Positions 8,801-12,654 of a stretch of DNA of 12,654 nucleotides are shown here, in pieces. The position numbers were made by a program, and so were the translations under genes. Below the pieces are notes generated by a model. It was not told the DNA's origin. It worked only from the letters and a program-made list of their open reading frames with translations, and searched no databases. The stretch comes from Ichthyophonus hoferi (lineage: Eukaryota; Opisthokonta; Ichthyosporea; Ichthyophonida; Ichthyophonidae): the NCBI GenBank assembly GCA_002751075.1, contig NAOQ01000236.1, positions 95,573 to 108,226 on the forward strand, read 5' to 3'. Within the stretch, counting starts at the first letter, position 1. The number at the start of each line of letters is the position of its first letter.

Positions 8801-11800
8801 CATATATACATTCATACTTACTCACTTGCTTACTTACACACAGCCTCTGCAAGACAATACATTCCTTATTAACAAATCACGCTATGATAGCATTGATAGC
8901 TTTTTATCACCTGAACCCTTTTTTAATGAGAAATATAACGATATCCCATTGGTGCTTGATGAAGATATAAAACGTGACCTGCTAAAAAATGGTAAGAAAC
9001 CTGTATTTATAGGGATAGATATACCTATATACCGCATAAGGTATTGACGCGCACACGTGGGTGAATACCATGTTATGATAACCCACCAATCACTAGCTAT
9101 ATTATGATTTTTACTCAATGGCTTGGTGAGATGGGAAATTGTTAATAATAGAAGTCCAATCATATTGTTTTTTGATCACGCTAAACTTTTTAGAGATATT
9201 CAAATTTAGTTGATTTCTGGATGGAAAAAGAATAAAGAGGTTCAATTAATTAACTAATTTCTAACTAGAGCTAGTACCCTATTAGCCTTTATAACTTTTA
9301 GTATGCCTTTTCGGCTTTTGATTTGTTGCTATATTTCTTAAACTCTTTAATCATTGATTTTACATTATTTCTTAAAACAGCCAATCATACAGGCCAAGCT
9401 ATATATAGATTCTCACACACGAATGAACACAGGTATCGACCCTCTCATGGCCAATCATCTGGCCCATCTATTTATACGCGACCCTCTAGTGATATTTGAA
9501 GAGACGCTGCATGTGGATAATAAGAATAGTACCGAACACTTTGAGGTTGGTATAGGGATATATATATGTGTGTGGATGTGGATGAATAGATAGATAGGTA
9601 GCTATGTACATATATCCGTATGTGGATAGATAGATAATTATATACATTTATTGAAATACACCTGTTGCCCATCTTATTTTTGATAGCTTCCATTGACATG
9701 ATAATAGATCAATCATATGTACATACTAACCTATCCTACCCTATCCTATACCCTGCATATTTATATATAGAATATACAATCAACCAATTGGCAAACAATG
9801 CGCTTCAAGCCTCCCCCGCCTAACTCTGACATTGGCTGGCGCGTGGAGTTTAGGTAATGATTGGTCAATGTATATAAGAATACGTTCCATATATATACAA
9901 TACATATACCTATACATATACAAAACATACCAATTACTAATACATATACAATACCCAGTCAATATACATATACATATGCATATGTAATACTTATACCTAT
10001 ACACATTTACCCCTCCCTTACAGGAGCATGGAACTACAGACCACTGACTTTGAGAACGCAGCCATGACTGTGTTTATAGTTCTATTAACAAGAACCATTT
10101 TAACTTTTAACTTAAACCTTTATCTACCAATTACTAAGGTTAGTCACTTTTCAGATGACCTCTCTATGACTGTATGAGACATTGTCTGTACGCCTGTATA
10201 TGTATATACTCACTGATTTGCATACCTAGCTACGTTCATACGTACATACATATATGCATATACATACTATTACCAACCCCTTTTTATTTTATTTTATTGT
10301 TTCATATTATTTTAACTTAATTTTCTTAAAACTTTAGTTATATATATAATTTTCTTTAAATTATATACATTTTATCCTGCATTTCCCATTGGTCCTACAC
10401 AATATATAAGTTACCATCTTGGCAACCCCGATTTCTACCCAATCAATCTCACTATATATAAAATGTATAATACTAATGCAATGTTTTCAAAGGTGGATGA
10501 GAGTATTCAGGTGGCGCAAACACGTGGAGCAGCACGTGATAAGAAGTTCTACTGTAGGAAAGATCCGTTTACTAGTAAGTATTGAGTATTGTCCTATGGT
10601 ATAGGATAGACAGGATGATAAGTTGTCTTTCTTGTATTTTAGAAGTATGATCTAGCCCTTTAGAATGATGTAGTTTACATTCATACATGTATGTTAGATT
10701 GCATATATATTTAAAATATAATATCAATACCTCATTGCAATACAAATTTTAAATCACTTTTGGGAGGGGGAGTAATTTTGCAATATAGTATATTATGATG
10801 AAATAAAAGATAGTATGGTACTATACAATACAATATATAGTTAATCACTGAATTTCTGGGTAAACATATATATTTTTCTTTTTTATTCCATGTAGTTATA
10901 ATGTTTTAGGGGTCTTTTTGTAAAGTGGTTGTTGGGTCAAATTGATTTGATTTGAGACGAGTAATTCATAAATTTACTTTATATTGCTTTACTATTGTTA
11001 TTTTTATTAGTTTTATTATTATTATAGACACGTGTATCATATACTATATATACTCACTCTTAAAACTCTCATTATTATTATTATTATTTGCCATTAACTT
11101 ATAATAACTTTCTTTTGATTTTGAAATTTAAAAAACTGCAATAGATTCGCCATTTTACTTCTTATTCGTGATCTATATCTAATTTGATTGGATTACAGCA
11201 CCCTCCAATGGGGACCCTGATGGCTATGAGTTGATGACAGCCAATCAGATTATGAATGGCGAGGTATGTACTATATGTATAGGAGTGGATGTGGATATAG
11301 GTGTTTCTATTGGCTTTATCTACGCAGTAGTCACGTGACCATGTAGACTTCATATTGGATCTCCTCTGCCAGGTGTAGGCTATATATACATATACTATAT
11401 GATTATTATTACTATTACTAATAATGTTCTTATTATTATACCCTTTCCCTATATATTCAAAGAGGCTTATTGTTTATTTTCCTTGGCATGGACATGTACT
11501 TAAGTCTATATACACTCTCTGACCCTTTACACAAATATGTTAAAGTGAATCAGAATTGGATGGGGAAAAAATGTGATGTGTTATTATTGGTAACTTGTAA
11601 CTTAAATAAAAATCCGAAACTGTGGTAATATGTGGTTAGGTAACATGCTTTGCCCTTGTTGGGTACTATAATCACTTAGGTTTCCTATTTGGAGTGAAAA
11701 CAAAATATAGCAATTAATCGGTAGGTGGTGGCTACTCCACTGGATAATTAATAATATAAAGATTAATTTGATGTGTTTCCGCTTCTAAGAATATATATTG

Positions 11801-12654
11801 CTATAAAAATAATAAAATAAAGTATTTGCGAAGAAGTATTCGAACGCTTAAGCTACAATGGTTCCAGTCCTACCTATATTATATGGATTTGGATTAAGTT
11901 AAAATGGCGGGATCGGATATTGACCCTTGGCCCGACCCGGATCTGCAGAAGGACGGATTTGTAGGTCTTATTCCATTGGTTCGCCGTTATCTGGATGAGA
12001 TTGGTGTCAGCCTCGAGTTGGAGGCCCGCCAACAACTGTTAACATACCTCGATTTCATTGGCCAGAAAGCATCAGGCATGTATTGTGCTATGAATATAAT
12101 TTGTTTTTTTTTAGGCTATTAGCTTTGTATGTTTCTGGTTTTAACAAATTGATATAACGTTTACGCTATGATATATAACTAGTTTTCGATGGGTTTGTTC
12201 AGAATGCAGATTTAACTTTGTTGACCTTTATATATATAAATACTGCTGGAATCAATGGTCCCATTAATAACTTGGTGTTGATTGTCGGTATTACCTGGAA
12301 TGACCATCTTCTTCTGAATAATGGATAAATCTTGTGCAAACGTTAGCATGGGTGTATGTTGGTTTTATAATTATTAATTGGAATGCCCTTATTGGATTGG
12401 ACATGCAAGATTTGCAATGTAATATTCCTGATCTGGCATGTGCTATATTTAACTCTTACTTTCACTGTTGGATCGCACTATAACAGTATATTGTTATTGT
12501 GGTAAATGTAAAATGAATAACCTTATAGCGGTGTGTATATAATGTTGCAACAAAAACTATTGGAATATGAATGCGGATTGATAAAAAATAAATTAGTTCA
12601 GAAACGGATGGTTAAAGTCTTACATAATGCTATTTATTAGGGTGGAGATGCTGT
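3274..12654 (+). CDS. GCLC: Glutamate-cysteine ligase catalytic subunit (GCLC), 18 exons seen, 3' end missing
   Basis: This cytosolic enzyme joins L-glutamate to L-cysteine using ATP, the committed step of glutathione synthesis. It normally works as a heterodimer with a modifier subunit. Eighteen exons give about 565 codons, against about 637 in human GCLC. Exon phases chain perfectly and each exon aligns in order with remembered human GCLC. Landmarks are the MGLLTVGQP start, E50/E52 across the first junction, [11 protein letters not shown] (88-106), [14 protein letters not shown] (238-251), [27 protein letters not shown] and [16 protein letters not shown]. The start is the Met that matches the family N-terminus. 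No canonical antioxidant response element was seen by eye upstream; an AP-1 core lies at 1382. About 70 C-terminal residues and the polyadenylation site lie past the window. Identification is certain; a few splice sites are inferred. Confidence 0.97.
3424..4282 (+). other. GCLC intron 1
   Basis: 859 bases, GTATGA...TGCAG. It holds a T11-A11 palindrome at 3486-3507, a T-rich stretch (3630-3760) and a TA run near 3774. A 72-codon open frame at 3754 starts with TTG and looks like chance. No other content was recognised. Confidence 0.8.
3486..3507. repeat. Perfect T11-A11 palindrome
   Basis: Eleven T followed directly by eleven A, a self-complementary 22-mer 63 bases after the first donor. Such tracts resist nucleosomes and can form cruciforms. 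Confidence 0.9.
4283..4395 (+). CDS. GCLC: GCLC exon 2 (residues 51-87)
   Basis: A CCCCTGCAG acceptor leads into [16 protein letters not shown], matching human VEYMLVSFDHENKK. The exon ends in NNVPP plus GG (phase 2) before GTATGC. The segment after EYIVVSFDD varies across the family, so its lower similarity here is expected. Confidence 0.94.
4396..5245 (+). other. GCLC intron 2
   Basis: 850 bases, GTATGC...TGCAG. It holds a TATG microsatellite (4567), TTAATTTAATTAAT-type tracts near 4795, and a coding-like stretch (5069-5160) flanked by a possible acceptor and donor. The final 177 bases are open in the frame of exon 3. Confidence 0.8.
4567..4585. repeat. (TATG)n microsatellite
   Basis: Four perfect TATG units followed by TAT, in intron 2. 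Confidence 0.85.
5246..5298 (+). CDS. GCLC: GCLC exon 3 (residues 88-105)
   Basis: This is the shortest internal exon, 53 bases. A TTGCAG acceptor precedes [17 protein letters not shown], and the exon ends in phase 1 before GTTTGT. WxPEYGxYMIEG is among the most conserved blocks of eukaryotic GCLC, and its Glu belongs to the active-site acidic set. The open frame continues 177 bases upstream of this acceptor without a stop. Confidence 0.95.
5299..5694 (+). other. GCLC intron 3
   Basis: 396 bases, GTTTGT...CCCAG, about three quarters A+T. It has several ATTGG/CCAAT pentamers and nothing else recognised. Confidence 0.8.
5695..5764 (+). CDS. GCLC: GCLC exon 4 (residues 106-128)
   Basis: A strong pyrimidine-rich acceptor (CCATCCTTCCCAG) leads into [23 protein letters not shown], matching human TPGQPYGG...VEANMRKR. 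The exon ends in phase 2 before a consensus GTAAGT. Confidence 0.95.
5765..6221 (+). other. GCLC intron 4
   Basis: 457 bases, GTAAGT...CACAG. A (TA)n microsatellite at 5784-5812 and a TTAATTAATTAATTG tract near 5853 are the only features. Open frames on both strands are fragments that run into exon 5. Confidence 0.8.
5784..5812. repeat. (TA)n microsatellite
   Basis: About 14 uninterrupted TA units 20 bases after the exon 4 donor, the longest dinucleotide run in the window. Confidence 0.92.
6222..6293 (+). CDS. GCLC: GCLC exon 5 (residues 129-152)
   Basis: An ACCACAG acceptor leads into [24 protein letters not shown]. The TITNFPRLG end matches human CTITSFPRLG. Entry and exit are both in phase 2, with a GTAAGT donor. 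A 125-codon minus-strand open frame across this exon is only its shadow. Confidence 0.95.
6511..6609 (+). CDS. GCLC: GCLC exon 6 (residues 153-185)
   Basis: An AACCCACAG acceptor leads to [14 protein letters not shown] and then [18 protein letters not shown], the counterpart of human SKSLFFPDEAINKHPRF. The first half has unusually many Pro and Tyr (PPYAPYGP) compared with human. The donor is GTAATA, in phase 2. Confidence 0.95.
6779..6875 (+). CDS. GCLC: GCLC exon 7 (residues 186-218)
   Basis: A CTTTTTCAG acceptor leads into [23 protein letters not shown] and then TNTPRPFVE, matching human [32 protein letters not shown]. The exon ends in phase 0 before GTAGGA. Confidence 0.96.
6876..7311 (+). 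other. GCLC intron 7
   Basis: 436 bases, GTAGGA...CCTAG. It contains a TTAT/TTTA run at 7024-7041, paired ATTGG sites at about 7246-7256, and an ATTAATTA-rich stretch just before the acceptor. Confidence 0.8.
7312..7410 (+). CDS. GCLC: GCLC exon 8 (residues 219-251), cysteine-rich active-site segment
   Basis: A TTCTTTCCTAG acceptor opens [17 protein letters not shown]; the exon ends [15 protein letters not shown] before GTATAT, in phase 0. Human has MDAMGFGMGNCCLQ. The Cys pair aligns with human C248/C249, C249 being linked by published mutagenesis of the family to activity and subunit contact. This protein has Cys at 242, 247, 248 and 249, so the Gly of DAMGFG is replaced. Confidence 0.97.
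7411..7725 (+). other. GCLC intron 8
   Basis: 315 bases, GTATAT...TACAG. Most of it is taken up by an imperfect tandem duplication at 7514-7697. No coding sequence was seen. Confidence 0.8.
7514..7697. repeat. Imperfect tandem duplication, unit about 92 bases
   Basis: Copy one begins GTGACATTAATATAGCC at 7514 and copy two GTGACGTAATATAGCG at 7606. Both continue with AAGGTATAATTC, then ATGTGTTTT, then GTATTATA-type sequence. Substitutions and small indels between copies suggest an old duplication. Confidence 0.75.
7726..7800 (+). CDS. GCLC: GCLC exon 9 (residues 252-276)
   Basis: A TATATACAG acceptor leads into [25 protein letters not shown], matching human [26 protein letters not shown]. 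It is exactly 25 codons, phase 0 at both ends, with a GTCAGT donor. The introns on both sides carry similar AT-rich stretches. Confidence 0.96.
7801..8359 (+). other. GCLC intron 9
   Basis: 559 bases, GTCAGT...TATAG. The first part (7855-7920) resembles the end of the intron 8 repeat (GTATTATACTATA..., ATATGGT...CTTA/TTAACCC). The middle has five CCAAT/ATTGG sites in about 320 bases. No exon was seen. Confidence 0.75.
8360..8476 (+). CDS. GCLC: GCLC exon 10 (residues 277-315)
   Basis: A TCCTATAG acceptor leads into [21 protein letters not shown] and [14 protein letters not shown], matching human [31 protein letters not shown]. A Cys replaces Ser in SAASP, another cysteine gain in the catalytic half. 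The donor is GTATGT, phase 0. Confidence 0.96.
8477..8843 (+). other. GCLC intron 10
   Basis: 367 bases, GTATGT...CACAG, dominated by TATA-rich sequence (8560-8815) with a TATACTATACTACGATAC stretch like that in intron 9. Nothing else was recognised. Confidence 0.75.
8844..8991 (+). CDS. GCLC: GCLC exon 11 (residues 316-364)
   Basis: A CACACACAG acceptor leads to [20 protein letters not shown], matching human [34 protein letters not shown] follows, like human EKYNDIDLTIDKEI. An insert around SPEPFFN replaces human SKCG. The exon ends in phase 1 before GTAAGA. Confidence 0.96.
8992..9432 (+). other. GCLC intron 11
   Basis: 441 bases, GTAAGA...CACAG. It has a CACGTG E-box at 9054, and CCAATCA-type sites near 9085, 9153 and 9380. 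Its last 79 bases are open in the exon 12 frame, but the peptide is unlike GCLC. Confidence 0.75.
9433..9545 (+). CDS. GCLC: GCLC exon 12 (residues 365-402)
   Basis: A GAACACAG acceptor leads to [19 protein letters not shown], matching human [36 protein letters not shown] follows, ending in phase 0 before GTTGGT. The upstream bases are open in the same frame but do not resemble the family and are intronic. Confidence 0.96.
9588..9637. repeat. GATA/TAGA short repeats
   Basis: Two short runs of GATAGATAG-type units about 35 bases apart in intron 12. Confidence 0.6.
9771..9853 (+). CDS. GCLC: GCLC exon 13 (residues 403-429), [13 protein letters not shown] block
   Basis: A TTATATATAG acceptor, with a TACTAAC branch-point-like site about 40 bases upstream, opens [19 protein letters not shown] and DIGWRVEFR. 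As I recall the human protein, this block is unchanged in it. It is the most conserved stretch in this window and is expected to form part of the nucleotide/glutamate site. The donor is GTAATG, phase 2. Confidence 0.97.
9890..9990. repeat. Degenerate CATATAC tandem array with a 16-base palindrome
   Basis: Repeated CATATAC(A/C)TATA units fill much of the 170-base intron 13. A perfect palindrome TACATATGCATATGTA lies at 9971-9986. Confidence 0.6.
10024..10138 (+). CDS. GCLC: GCLC exon 14 (residues 430-468)
   Basis: A CCCTTACAG acceptor leads to [21 protein letters not shown] and then [17 protein letters not shown], matching human PMEVQLTDFENSAYVVFVVLL and TRVILSYKLDFLIPLSK. The exon ends in phase 0 before GTTAGT. 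Confidence 0.96.
10139..10492 (+). other. GCLC intron 14
   Basis: 354 bases, GTTAGT...CAAAG. It contains alternating purine-pyrimidine TACATA/TATGTA stretches (10195-10270) and a T-rich part near 10280-10340. A TACTAAT branch-point-like site lies about 20 bases before the acceptor. Confidence 0.75.
10493..10574 (+). CDS. GCLC: GCLC exon 15 (residues 469-495)
   Basis: A GTTTTCAAAG acceptor leads into [27 protein letters not shown], matching human VDENMKVAQKRDAVLQGMFYFRKD. Phe of FYF is replaced by Cys (FYC). The exon ends in phase 1 before GTAAGT. Two CACGTG hexamers lie 12 bases apart in the coding sequence. Confidence 0.95.
10575..11198 (+). other. GCLC intron 15
   Basis: 624 bases, GTAAGT...TACAG. 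It holds a G-rich GGGAGGGGGAG tract (near 10760), an (ATT)6 microsatellite (11071-11088) and TTATTATT-rich sequence around 11005. No exon was seen. Confidence 0.75.
11071..11088. repeat. (ATT)6 microsatellite
   Basis: Six perfect ATT units in intron 15. Confidence 0.85.
11199..11263 (+). CDS. GCLC: GCLC exon 16 (residues 496-517)
   Basis: A GGATTACAG acceptor leads to [21 protein letters not shown], ending in phase 0 before GTATGT. This covers the variable linker before human EEYTLMSIDTIINGK. Here the linker is about ten residues shorter, and [13 protein letters not shown] gives the anchor. Confidence 0.92.
11264..11948 (+). other. GCLC intron 16
   Basis: 685 bases, GTATGT...TGCAG. It includes the GTCACGTGAC palindrome (11330) with ATTGG sites on either side. 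Its last 45 bases are unusually G+C rich, begin at an ATG in good context, and are open in the exon 17 frame. Confidence 0.75.
11330..11339. promoter_or_regulatory. Palindromic E-box GTCACGTGAC (CLEAR-type)
   Basis: The 10-base palindrome equals the consensus bound by TFEB/TFE3/MITF and USF proteins. ATTGG pentamers lie about 20 bases to each side. It is intragenic, 570 bases before the in-frame ATG of exon 17. Confidence 0.35.
11949..12079 (+). CDS. GCLC: GCLC exon 17 (residues 518-560)
   Basis: A GGATCTGCAG acceptor leads to [20 protein letters not shown], matching human KEGVFPGLIPILNSYLENMEV. It ends in [16 protein letters not shown], like human CSILNYLKLIKKRASG. The exact 3' end is uncertain. 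A donor GTATTG at 12080 (phase 2) joins best to the next exon; a GCATGT donor at 12076 is the alternative. The exon frame stays open upstream to an ATG at 11904. Gln545 sits where human has Cys553. Confidence 0.88.
12080..12640 (+). other. GCLC intron 17
   Basis: 561 bases using the GTATTG donor and TTTATTAG acceptor. It has a T9 run with an early TTTAG at 12114, which would make an implausibly short 35-base intron, and several ATTGG sites. Nothing else was recognised. Confidence 0.6.
12641..12654 (+). CDS. GCLC: GCLC exon 18, first bases only
   Basis: A TTTATTAG acceptor is followed by 14 bases at the window edge. Joined in phase 2 to exon 17 they read ASG-M-V-E-M-L, plausible against human ASG-E-L-M-T. 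Too little sequence is present for certainty. Confidence 0.5.

Noticed and set aside
9354-9432. Upstream extension of exon 12 in the same frame
   Set aside because: The peptide is unlike GCLC, and the ACACAG acceptor at 9432 joins exons 11 and 12 in the right phase.
9772-10067. Tyr/Ile-rich open frames on both strands around intron 13
   Set aside because: They arise from the CATATAC tandem array, which is low in stops.
11904-11948. [15 protein letters not shown] as ordinary internal coding sequence of GCLC
   Set aside because: No upstream AG gives the phase 0 join needed after exon 16; the CTGCAG acceptor does. It is kept only as a possible alternative start.
12080-12116. 35-base intron ending at TTTTTTTTTAG
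   Set aside because: It is far shorter than all other introns here, and the following frame does not match the GCLC C-terminus.
1-12654. Retroviral, LTR, Polinton or other virus-derived fossils; rRNA, tRNA or CRISPR
   Set aside because: No reverse transcriptase, integrase, capsid or polymerase motifs, no long terminal repeats, no spaced direct repeats and no tRNA-like fold were seen on either strand.

Overview
The window reads as AT-rich nuclear DNA of an animal. It has many short exons bounded by ordinary GT...AG introns of about 170-860 bases, simple AT repeats in the introns, and no operon-like packing. The gene content, the moderate divergence from vertebrate protein, and the compact intron-rich layout suggest an invertebrate, possibly an early-branching one such as a sponge. 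That placement is an inference, not something the sequence proves.

The main gene fills the right three quarters on the + strand: glutamate-cysteine ligase catalytic subunit (GCLC), which makes gamma-glutamylcysteine, the first and rate-limiting step of glutathione synthesis. I could place 18 exons (3274 to the window edge) whose reading phases chain without a break, giving about 565 codons from the start Met. The last ~70 residues, expected from the human length of about 637, lie beyond the right edge. The catalytic core is intact. It includes the acidic residues after the first intron, the C-C-C-L-Q cysteine stretch, and the strongly conserved [13 protein letters not shown] block. Two points stand out: an extra cysteine beside the conserved cysteine pair, and a Gln where the human enzyme has the Cys implicated in the disulfide to its modifier subunit.

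On the left, two minus-strand exons (871-about 989, then 327 down to the edge) belong to a second, divergently transcribed gene. Their joined product resembles the middle and C-terminal half of a Dbl-homology (RhoGEF) domain, a tentative call. Between the two genes lie about 2.3 kb with an AP-1 core, an E-box, a cluster of small hairpins beside a possible mariner-type transposon end, and an orphan 55-codon open frame (2948-3115).

Introns hold microsatellites, a roughly 92-base imperfect tandem duplication, a perfect T11-A11 palindrome, and a striking excess of CCAAT/ATTGG pentamers. One intron holds a perfect GTCACGTGAC box upstream of a well-placed ATG fused in frame to exon 17. I see no rRNA, tRNA, CRISPR array, complete mobile element or viral fossil, and no clear sign of a new biological system.
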